Assembly: GCA_025456385.1 (NCBI GenBank)
Contig: JALOKS010000031.1
Coordinates: forward strand, 1 to 14,183
Source of the DNA: Thermoanaerobaculales bacterium
GTDB taxonomy: Bacteria > Acidobacteriota > Thermoanaerobaculia > Thermoanaerobaculales > Sulfomarinibacteraceae
Direction: 5' to 3'
DNA: 14,183 nt
Position 1 is the first letter of the stretch. Every line of letters starts with the position of its first letter. The position numbers were made by a program, and so were the translations under genes. Below are positions 1-6,381 of the stretch, piece by piece. The notes under the pieces are model-generated. The model was not told where the DNA came from. It made no database searches and was given only the letters and a program-made list of their open reading frames with translations.

Positions 1-1
1 C

Positions 2-121
2 TACCGGTCGCTCTCGACCGGCTTCTTCCGCCCGCAGTTCTTCTACCGCATGGGCTTCACGGTCGAGCGCGGCTACGCCGGTCTCGTGAGCTCGCTGGCA
101 GAGGCCGACGATCCGGTCTGA
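2..121 (+). CDS. C-terminal end of a protein, possibly a GNAT-family acetyltransferase (partial)
   Basis: The reading frame is open from the window edge to a TGA at 119-121 and gives 39 residues; the start lies outside the window. The segment FFYRMGFTVERGYAGLV resembles the last part of many GNAT N-acetyltransferases, where an 'FYxxxGF' motif precedes the final beta strands. That fold transfers an acetyl group from acetyl-CoA to an amine, but nothing here identifies a substrate. The fragment is too short for certainty, and another alpha/beta enzyme could end in a similar way. It converges on the multiheme cytochrome gene on the minus strand, with a GC-rich hairpin between them. Confidence 0.5.
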   Translation, partial: YRSLSTGFFRPQFFYRMGFTVERGYAGLVSSLAEADDPV

Positions 122-211
122 CGCCCTCGACCGTCCGCAGGCGGCCCAGCTCCCGGACGGAGAAGGCGGAGCCGGAGCTCGGCGGGCATGAGGTCGACCC
201 CGAAATGAACT

Positions 212-234
212 GGGCCCCCCGCGGCGGGGGGCCC
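212..234. terminator. GC-rich hairpin between convergent genes, candidate bidirectional terminator
   Basis: A perfect 9-bp inverted repeat (GGGCCCCCC at 212-220, GGGGGGCCC at 226-234) can gain one inner G-C pair (221/225), leaving a 3-base loop. It lies in the 140-bp gap between the stop of the plus-strand partial gene (121) and the stop of the minus-strand cytochrome gene (262). There is no T-run on either side, so it is not a textbook intrinsic terminator. Its position between two converging genes makes a transcript-end or 3'-protecting role plausible. The rest of 122-261 shows only a weak 7-bp inverted repeat (131-137 and 154-160). Confidence 0.5.
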
Positions 235-261
235 GGAAACATCTGCATCCGGTCGTTCTGT

Positions 262-3200
262 CTATCGGTACCCGAAGAGCATGGTGTAGACGATGAGGGC
301 GATCAGCGTCAGCCCGATTGCCAGAGCCGTGAAGCCGAAGATCCTCGCCGCCTTCGTGGCGGGTCCGGTGATGCGTCGGGCCAGCTCCTCCGGCGTCGCG
401 TCGGTGATGAACTCCTCGTACTCGGCCGGCTTGTCGTGCTTCAGCTCCTCGAGGCTCACGCGGCCGGTGAAGATGACGGGGTCCATCGGGAACTTGTCCG
501 GCCGGAAGTGGGTGTTGAAGAAGTGGATGGTGAAGATGAAGGCCACCGCCAGCAGCGCCTCGTCGCTGTGGATGATGGTCGCGACGTTGATCGTCCAGCC
601 CGGGAAAATGACCGTGAAGAGCTCGGGGAACCAGAGCATCAGCCCCGTCGAGCCGATCACGAAGACGCCCCAGAAGACCGCGAAGTAGTCGAACTTCTCC
701 CAGTAGGTGTAGCGCCCGTACTCCGGCCGCGGGCCGCGCCCGAAGAACCACTTGATCGACTGCCAGACCTGCCTGACGTCCGTGAGGTTGAACATCAGCG
801 AGTTCTTGTCGAAGATGAAGCCCAGCACGCCCTTCCTGGCGAGGCGGATGCCCACCCAGGTCTGCCGCAGGTGGTAGATGAAGAGGCCGAGGAGCACCAC
901 CGCCCCGATGCGGTGCAGGAGACCCATGGTCTCGAAGCCGCCGAGGACCCGCGACAGCGCGACCGCCCACCCCATGTAGGAGAACTTGAGCGCCATGCCC
1001 GTGAGCGCGAGGGTGAAGAAGCTGAGGATCATCACCAGGTGCATGAAACGCTGCGTCGTGGTGAAGCGGCGGTAGAAGCGGTCTCCGCCGGCGCCCTTGT
1101 GGACGATCCACTGCTCCTTGGTCCGCCACAGTCGGTACAGCCAGGCGAGCGTGTGCAGGATCGCGAAGCTCAGGGTGCCCACCAGGAGGACGGTCATGAA
1201 CCAGAAGGAGTAGAAGAGGAAGGGGTACTTGGCCTTGTCGTGGTGGGTGGCGTGGGTGAGGTAGCCGGCGAACTGGCGGTGGGCCTTCGGGTGGCACTGG
1301 GCGCAGGTCTCGACCTTGTTCCAGTGGCTGAGCGTAGATTCCGGGTTGTCCCCGGGCAGGATCCGGTGGGTGCCGTGGCAGTCGGAGCACTTGGCGGCGC
1401 CCTCGGAGCCCAGCTGGGTGACCTTCCCGTGGTAGGTGTCGAAGAAGGTCTCGGCGAAGTCCTGGTGGCACTTCCCGCACTGGTTCATCATCCGCATGCG
1501 GAAGCCCTGCATGTCGACGCGGCTGATCTCGTGCGAGCTGTGGCAGCTCTCGCAGGTAGGCAGCTTCTCGGTGGTGACGACGTTGGCCGGCCAGTGGACG
1601 CTGCTCCGGAAGTCCTCCTCGATGCCCTTGTGACAGGTGCCGCAGGTCGCGGTGATGCGCTCCGCGCTCACCGAGGACGCCGGGTCCTCCTCCGGCAGCG
1701 CGCTGTGCGCGGTGTGGCAGTCGATGCAGCTCGCCGACACCACGAGCCCGCTGCCCATCAGGCCCCGGCCGTGGGCGCTCTCGAGATAGCTGGCGACGAT
1801 GTCGCGCTCCTCGCCGAGGCGCAGCGCCGCGGGCTCGCCGGCAGCGTGGCAGCTCCCACACAGCTTCGGCACGTTGCGCGCGTAGGTCGGGGAGGTCGGC
1901 AGCCGGTGGCCCTGGGTCGCGTGCGAGTCGCCGTGGCAGCTCAGGCAGCTCGGCGCGTCGGGGTCGCCGGCCGCCGCGAGCCGCCCGTGCCGGCTGAGGT
2001 CGTGCTCCTGGACCTGCTGCGCGTGGCAGATCGCGCAGTCGACCGGCGAGGTGATGGTCGCGCACGCCCGTTCCGGGTGGTTCGGCGTGACCTCGGTGTG
2101 GCACTGCGCGCAGGCCGTCTGTGCGTGCGAGGAGGAGCCGAAGGTCTCCCGGTCGATGTGGAGCGAGACCGTCTGACCGTCACGGGTCGTCGCGAGCTCC
2201 GGCCTGCCGTGGCACTCGAGGCAGCGCAGCGAGCTCGCCTCCTGCGGCGTCACCGGCCGCCGCCGGATCTTGTGCGGCTGGTGGCACTCGACACAGGAAG
2301 GCACCTTGTGGGGCTCCTCCTCCCACAGCCGCCCCTCGACCACCTTGACGTGCACCTCCTCGATCCGGGAGTGGCACTGCATGCACATCGCGGCGATGTT
2401 GCCGCGGTTGATCGACGACTTCGGGTTGTTGTGGTCGAGGATGTTGTGCGCGGTGTGGCACGAGGTGCAGACCGCCGTGACGGTCAGCCCCTTCTTGAAG
2501 AGGGCCTCACCGTGCACCGACATCGAGAAGTTCTCGAGGATGCGGTCCTGCGGGATGTCGTGCTGCAGCGACACGTCGGTGCCCTCGCGGTGGCAGCGCC
2601 CGCACAGCAGCGGCACGTTCACGACGTGGGTCCGCGAGCTCGGGTCGGTATGCGGCAGGATCGCGTGGTGGTCGTGGCAGATGACGCAGTTGGGAGCGGC
2701 CGGGTCACCCCTGACGGCCGCCAGCCCGTGCAGCGACGCGCGGTTCTGCGCCGCCACGTCCCCGTGGCAGCGGCCGCAGGCCTCGAGCTGCGCCAGCGGC
2801 TCGACCGGCGCGATCACCGCGTGGCCCTGGTGGCAGTCGACGCAGTTCGCGGCCGGCCTGCCGTCGACACGGCGCGCATGCGAGCTGCGGGCGATCTCCT
2901 TGGGGACCTGCGGGTGGCAGCGGCTGCAGAGGTCGTCCACCGCCGCCGGGCGCAGCGGTGACGCCGGATCGACGGACTTGAGCACATCGTGGGTGCCGTG
3001 GCAGCTGGTGCAGGCCGCCGCGGGCGAGGCCGGGTCCCGGGCCCATTTGCCGTGCGGGCCAGCGGCGAGCTCCGCGGCCATGTCGTCGTGGCAGCTGGCG
3101 CAGTCGACCGGCTCCAGCTCCTCGGCGTGCGGCAGCTCCGCGCCGTCGAGCTCGGCGTGGCAGTCGATGCAGGCGAAGGCACCGTGGACGGAGCTCTCGA

Positions 3201-3402
3201 AGGCCTTGGCATCGACGTGCACCGCGATCTGCCGGCCGCCGCGCTGTCCGACCAGCTCCGGGTCCTCGTGGCAGCTCAGGCAGTCCGCGTTGCTCTGGGC
3301 GGCGGCGGGCGCCGCGACGACGAGCGCTGCCACCGCGAGGGCAGCCGCACCGAGCCACCGGAGTGGATCGCTGCCGGCCATCGATCCCCTGCGCTCAGCC
3401 AT
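262..3402 (-). CDS. 23-heme cytochrome c fused to a formate-dehydrogenase-gamma-like cytochrome b membrane domain
   Basis: The 1046-residue protein starts with a signal peptide (hydrophobic stretch about 17-31, AxA-type cleavage after residue 35). It then has 23 CxxCH heme c sites from Cys41 to the last at Cys700. Many come in pairs: CxxCH followed shortly by a His, then 20-30 residues ending in a second CxxCH, often with a 'DPxSS'-like spacer, as in doubled-CxxCH cytochromes. From about residue 722 several hydrophobic helices follow; His788, His830, His844, His945 and His960 lie in them and are candidate heme b ligands. The motif IHSDEALLAVAF...HFRPDKFPM matches the gamma subunits of formate dehydrogenase and related quinone-reactive cytochromes b. 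The likely role is electron exchange between the quinone pool and a long periplasmic heme wire. The start at 3402 is supported by GGGAGG seven bases upstream. The gene is divergent from the NapC-like cytochrome. Confidence 0.9.
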   Translation of the reverse strand: MAERRGSMAGSDPLRWLGAAALAVAALVVAAPAAAQSNADCLSCHEDPELVGQRGGRQIAVHVDAKAFESSVHGAFACIDCHAELDGAELPHAEELEPVDCASCHDDMAAELAAGPHGKWARDPASPAAACTSCHGTHDVLKSVDPASPLRPAAVDDLCSRCHPQVPKEIARSSHARRVDGRPAANCVDCHQGHAVIAPVEPLAQLEACGRCHGDVAAQNRASLHGLAAVRGDPAAPNCVICHDHHAILPHTDPSSRTHVVNVPLLCGRCHREGTDVSLQHDIPQDRILENFSMSVHGEALFKKGLTVTAVCTSCHTAHNILDHNNPKSSINRGNIAAMCMQCHSRIEEVHVKVVEGRLWEEEPHKVPSCVECHQPHKIRRRPVTPQEASSLRCLECHGRPELATTRDGQTVSLHIDRETFGSSSHAQTACAQCHTEVTPNHPERACATITSPVDCAICHAQQVQEHDLSRHGRLAAAGDPDAPSCLSCHGDSHATQGHRLPTSPTYARNVPKLCGSCHAAGEPAALRLGEERDIVASYLESAHGRGLMGSGLVVSASCIDCHTAHSALPEEDPASSVSAERITATCGTCHKGIEEDFRSSVHWPANVVTTEKLPTCESCHSSHEISRVDMQGFRMRMMNQCGKCHQDFAETFFDTYHGKVTQLGSEGAAKCSDCHGTHRILPGDNPESTLSHWNKVETCAQCHPKAHRQFAGYLTHATHHDKAKYPFLFYSFWFMTVLLVGTLSFAILHTLAWLYRLWRTKEQWIVHKGAGGDRFYRRFTTTQRFMHLVMILSFFTLALTGMALKFSYMGWAVALSRVLGGFETMGLLHRIGAVVLLGLFIYHLRQTWVGIRLARKGVLGFIFDKNSLMFNLTDVRQVWQSIKWFFGRGPRPEYGRYTYWEKFDYFAVFWGVFVIGSTGLMLWFPELFTVIFPGWTINVATIIHSDEALLAVAFIFTIHFFNTHFRPDKFPMDPVIFTGRVSLEELKHDKPAEYEEFITDATPEELARRITGPATKAARIFGFTALAIGLTLIALIVYTMLFGYR

Positions 3403-3441
3403 TCGAGATCCTCCCGGTCCACGACCTGCGGGCCGGCGCCG

Positions 3442-3470
3442 ACTGTATCTCTAGGTGACGAAATATTCAA
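3442..3470 (-). promoter_or_regulatory. sigma70-like promoter for the 23-heme cytochrome gene
   Basis: Read on the minus strand, TTGAAT (3465-3470) and TACAGT (3442-3447) are separated by 17 bases, a good sigma70-type arrangement about 40 bases before the ATG at 3402. A short inverted repeat, TCAAG-ctca-CTTGA (3467-3480 on the plus strand), overlaps the -35 box and could be a regulator site. Prediction from sequence only. Confidence 0.5.
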
Positions 3471-3576
3471 GCTCACTTGAGACCGTCCGCTCGGGCCGAG
3501 GGGTGATGATGAATTCTCGATATTTCTTCCAAGATCGGCGGCGCTGGTCCGAACCAGGCCGCTGGCGGCGCCGGCT

Positions 3577-3606
3577 TTGAAACAATTGCTCAGACGATGC
3601 TAGGAT
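3577..3606 (+). promoter_or_regulatory. sigma70-like promoter with extended -10 for the NapC-like cytochrome gene
   Basis: TTGAAA at 3577-3582 and TAGGAT at 3601-3606 are 18 bases apart, and TGC directly before the -10 makes an extended -10 element. The expected transcript start near 3613 leaves a leader of about 36 bases carrying the GGAGG site at 3639-3643. A 5-bp inverted repeat with a 4-base loop (CTGGT/ACCAG, 3544-3557) lies just upstream. Prediction from sequence only. Confidence 0.55.
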
Positions 3607-3648
3607 CACGACGGGTCGCGCCGCCGCGCCCGCGTCATGGAGGTTCGA

Positions 3649-5109
3649 GTGCCAGGGACGACAGAACCCCGCAAGCCCGCCTCCGGCCGGCTCTTCAACT
3701 ACGCCAACAACGGCCTGACCATCGCGGGCGCCGTCCTCACCACCCTGTCCGGGCTGCTCATCGTCATCTTCCTCCTCGCCCAGCTGTGGGGCGGCCTCGA
3801 CAACCCCTACATCGGCATCTTCGCCTACGTCGTGCTCCCCTTCATCTTCGTCCTCGGCCTGATCGAGATCCCGATCGGGATGTGGCGGCGGCGGCGGACG
3901 CTGCAGAAGCGCGGCGCCACCGAGGCCGAGCTGACGGCCTTCCCGACGCTCGATTTCAACCTCCCCGAGGTCCGCCGGGTGGCGCTGGTGGTCTTCGCAC
4001 TCACGGCCCTCAACGTCGTCATCCTGGGCGCGGCCTCCTTCTTCGCGGTCGACGAGATGGAGACGGTCGAGTTCTGCGGTGAGACCTGCCACACGGTCAT
4101 GCAGCCCGAGTACACCGCCTACCGCGACTCGCCGCACTCGCGGGTCGCCTGCGTCGACTGCCACATCGGCCCCGGCGCCTCGTGGTTCGTGAGGTCCAAG
4201 CTCGACGGCCTCCGTCAGGTCTGGCACACCGCCCTCGACACCTACCACCGCCCCATCGAGACCCCGCTCCACACCCTGCGTCCGGCCCGCGAGACCTGCG
4301 AGCAGTGCCACTGGCCGAACAAGCACCACGGCGACAAGCTGCGCATCTTCTCCCGCTACGGCAGCGACGAGACCAGCACCCCGTCGTACACGGCCATGCT
4401 CCTGCGCACCGGCGGCGGCAGCCTCGACCTCGGCCGCGCGGGCGGCATCCACTGGTGGCACATCTACTCCGACAACCGGATCCGCTACCTCGCCGCCGAC
4501 GAGAGCCGCGAGGAGATCGTCTGGGTCGAGCTCACGACCCCCGACGGGCAGGTCCGCAGCTACGCCCGCGATTGGGCCGAGCCGCCCGCCCCCGAGACGC
4601 TGGCGCAGGCCCGGGTCATGGACTGCATCGACTGCCACAACCGACCGACGCACACCTTCCACGTCCCCGCCAAGGCGGTCGACTGGCTGCTCGACACGCA
4701 CCCGGAGCTGCGCGAGCTGCCGTACTTCAAGCGCGAGGCGGTGGCCGCCATCGAGGGCGAGTACGAGACCCGCGCCGCCGGCATGGCGGCGGTGCGCGAC
4801 GCGCTGCAGACCTACTACGCCTCCTCGCACACCGAGCTGGCGCAGGCGCGGGGCGAGCTGGTCGCCAAAGCCGCCGCGCTCGCAGCCCAGACCTACGGCA
4901 GGGTGGTCTTCCCGGAGATGAAGACCGACTGGAAGACGCACCCCAACCACATCGGCCACGACGACTTCCCGGGCTGTATGCGCTGCCACGACGACGAGAT
5001 GAGCACCGCCGACGGAGCCCACACGATTCCGATGGACTGCGAGACCTGCCACGTCTTCCTGGTCGAGGACAGCCCCGTCTACCCGGAGCTCGCCGCCGCG
5101 CTCGGGTGA
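3649..5109 (+). CDS. NapC/NirT-like membrane-anchored multiheme cytochrome c (six heme sites)
   Basis: Start choice: an ATG at 3637 is in frame, but its bases run into GGAGG (3639-3643), which sits five bases before a GTG at 3649. The GTG is therefore the more likely start, giving 486 residues; the ATG would add four. Three membrane segments lie at about residues 23-47, 54-79 and 108-132, against a single anchor in classical NapC/NirT. The heme sites are CGETCH (Cys143), an unusual CxxxCH followed by VM, then CVDCH (168), CEQCH (217), CIDCH (326), CMRCH (443) and CETCH (464). The stretch from the first site, with Met following and PEYTAY then PHSRVACVDCHIGPGA, matches NapC/NirT-type quinol dehydrogenases. 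These oxidise membrane quinols and pass electrons to periplasmic partners. The protein has no cleavable signal peptide. Pairing with the divergent 23-heme protein suggests one respiratory system, but the terminal acceptor is not visible here. Confidence 0.85.
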   Translation: MPGTTEPRKPASGRLFNYANNGLTIAGAVLTTLSGLLIVIFLLAQLWGGLDNPYIGIFAYVVLPFIFVLGLIEIPIGMWRRRRTLQKRGATEAELTAFPTLDFNLPEVRRVALVVFALTALNVVILGAASFFAVDEMETVEFCGETCHTVMQPEYTAYRDSPHSRVACVDCHIGPGASWFVRSKLDGLRQVWHTALDTYHRPIETPLHTLRPARETCEQCHWPNKHHGDKLRIFSRYGSDETSTPSYTAMLLRTGGGSLDLGRAGGIHWWHIYSDNRIRYLAADESREEIVWVELTTPDGQVRSYARDWAEPPAPETLAQARVMDCIDCHNRPTHTFHVPAKAVDWLLDTHPELRELPYFKREAVAAIEGEYETRAAGMAAVRDALQTYYASSHTELAQARGELVAKAAALAAQTYGRVVFPEMKTDWKTHPNHIGHDDFPGCMRCHDDEMSTADGAHTIPMDCETCHVFLVEDSPVYPELAAALG

Positions 5110-5137
5110 ACCCGCAGGGTCGCGCCGCCGGCAGCGC

Positions 5138-5166
5138 TGCCAAACCCGGCTGCACCGTGGTAGTCT
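5138..5166 (+). promoter_or_regulatory. weak promoter-like sequence before the HEPN-like gene
   Basis: TGCCAA (5138-5143) and TAGTCT (5161-5166) are 17 bases apart in the 97-bp gap after the NapC-like gene. The match to consensus is modest. If it is not a promoter, the HEPN-like gene would be transcribed by read-through from the cytochrome gene. Confidence 0.25.
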
Positions 5167-5206
5167 CGGACCTCGCGACGAGGAGCGTTCCGGGGGGCCC
5201 GTCAGG

Positions 5207-6340
5207 ATGGATTGGCTGGAGCAGAACATCGATGCGTACCGCATCGTTTCCGAGATCCTCGGCGAGATGCGCCGGGCCGTCCGCGAAGGCCTCGAAGCGG
5301 TCTACGGCGACCGCTGGTACCGTGACGGCCTGCCGGAGTCGGTCTTCCAGCGCCTCGTCGCGGCGAAGGAGCGCGAGCGCTCGATCGACTGGTACGAAGG
5401 GCAGTACCAGCAGATCATGGACTACGCGGTGTTCGCGGACCTCATCGAGATCCTCGAGCGCAACGCCGAGCACTTCCCGACTCTGATGGCGCTGGCGCCG
5501 AGCGCCTCTCTCCTGCAGGCGAGGTTTCTCGAGCTCGACGTGATGCGGGCGAAGCTCGGTCGCGCCCGACCGGTCAGCGAGACCGAGCTCTCCTTCCTCG
5601 GCACCTTCCACCTTCGCTTCCGCAAGGCGGTCGCGGAGACGGTGCCACCCGCACCGCGGCCGCGTTCCGACGATGCGGCCCCGCCCGAGGCGCCGACCCC
5701 GCAGCCGCCGGCGCCGCCGAAGCGCGCGCCGGAGCCGGCGCGGGCGGCTCCCAGGCCGCCGGCGTCGCCTCCGCGGCAGGGGCCCTCGACCGAGGCGCCG
5801 AAACGGGCGGTCCAGTCCTCGGCCGGGTCGTCCCGGACATCGAAGGCCGCCGGGCGCTCGGAGGACGACGAGGAGACGACCCCGGGTCGGCGGACGAAGG
5901 GGGGCCTGCGGGCCCGCCCTGCGGTCGAGGACTCCGGCGAGCACGAGGCGGCGCCCGCGCGGTCCGCCGGGGAGGACGAGGAGCCGCAGAAGTTCGTCGG
6001 CCCCAGAAAGCTCGCCGAGGCCCTCGAGGCCAACGACCATCGCACCGTGCTGCGCGAGCTGTACCGCGAGGTGACCGCGATCGCGGAGGGCGTGTGGTCC
6101 AGCGACGTGACGCCGGCCCCCCTGGTCTGGGAGCAGGTCACCGCCAGCGACTGGTACGAGACGAACTTCTCGAAGCTCGGCCTCCACCCGCTGTCGGTGT
6201 TCTACGACGTCACCGGCAAGGTCGAGAAGATGGCCCGCTCCGGCGGCACGAAGAAGGAGCTCCAGGAGTTCCTCAAGGAGACCAACTTCGCCAAGACCCT
6301 GCTCGCGCTCCGGGACATGTTCCAGGCGAACAACCTTTGA
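5207..6340 (+). CDS. Protein with N-terminal Swt1-type HEPN-like domain, disordered linker and unknown C-terminal domain
   Basis: The protein has 377 residues. Residues 1-140 are helical and follow the layout of Swt1-type HEPN domains: 'YGDRWYRDGLPESVFQRL', then 'MDYAVFADLIEILERNAEHF', then 'ELDVMRAKLGRARPVSETE', where family members usually read like 'LNxIRNxxAHxRPLSxxE'. Active HEPN ribonucleases use RxxxxH; here Arg114 is followed by Arg119 in the His position, so RNA cleavage is doubtful. Residues about 145-265 are rich in Pro, Ala, Arg and Glu and probably disordered. Residues about 268-377 form a compact helical region (DWYETNFSKLGLHPLSVFYDVTGK) that I do not recognise. There are no signal peptide or membrane segments, so it is likely cytoplasmic. 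The ATG at 5207 has only a poor G-rich sequence upstream. The gene converges on the transglycosylase, with the stop codons separated only by a perfect hairpin. The HEPN assignment is from pattern memory, with moderate certainty. Confidence 0.6.
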   Translation: MDWLEQNIDAYRIVSEILGEMRRAVREGLEAVYGDRWYRDGLPESVFQRLVAAKERERSIDWYEGQYQQIMDYAVFADLIEILERNAEHFPTLMALAPSASLLQARFLELDVMRAKLGRARPVSETELSFLGTFHLRFRKAVAETVPPAPRPRSDDAAPPEAPTPQPPAPPKRAPEPARAAPRPPASPPRQGPSTEAPKRAVQSSAGSSRTSKAAGRSEDDEETTPGRRTKGGLRARPAVEDSGEHEAAPARSAGEDEEPQKFVGPRKLAEALEANDHRTVLRELYREVTAIAEGVWSSDVTPAPLVWEQVTASDWYETNFSKLGLHPLSVFYDVTGKVEKMARSGGTKKELQEFLKETNFAKTLLALRDMFQANNL

Positions 6341-6381
6341 GAATTCGTGGATTGAAACAGCAGTTTCAATCCACGAATTCT
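6340..6381. repeat. Perfect 19-bp inverted repeat (hairpin) between convergent genes
   Basis: The left arm AGAATTCGTGGATTGAAAC (6340-6358) and the right arm (6363-6381) are exact reverse complements around a 4-base loop, AGCA. The repeat fills the whole gap between the TGA of the plus-strand HEPN-like gene (6338-6340) and the TAG of the minus-strand transglycosylase (6380-6382), and its ends use a base of each stop codon. It is AT-richer than its surroundings. A bidirectional transcript-end structure is the simplest role, though no T-run follows. The 13 bases CGTGGATTGAAAC equal the 3' end I remember for type I-C CRISPR repeats; no array is present here. Confidence 0.85.

Noticed and set aside
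205..2961. 918-codon open frame on the plus strand
   Set aside because: It is antisense to the 23-heme cytochrome. The translation is low-complexity (Arg, Val, Glu, Asp rich) without domains, as expected opposite a GC-rich gene.
3637..3639. ATG at 3637 as start of the NapC-like gene
   Set aside because: It has no ribosome binding site and runs into the GGAGG that is properly spaced from the GTG at 3649; it remains possible.
5130..5141. Palindrome GGCAGCGCTGCC after the NapC-like gene as a terminator
   Set aside because: Its arms meet with almost no loop and no T-run follows; such 12-base palindromes are expected in GC-rich sequence.
3451..5244. 597-codon open frame on the minus strand
   Set aside because: It is antisense to the NapC-like gene, runs across the shared promoter region and has no recognisable domain.
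6340..6381. CRISPR repeat or array
   Set aside because: Only one palindromic unit is present, with no spacers, second repeat or cas genes, so only the sequence resemblance is reported.
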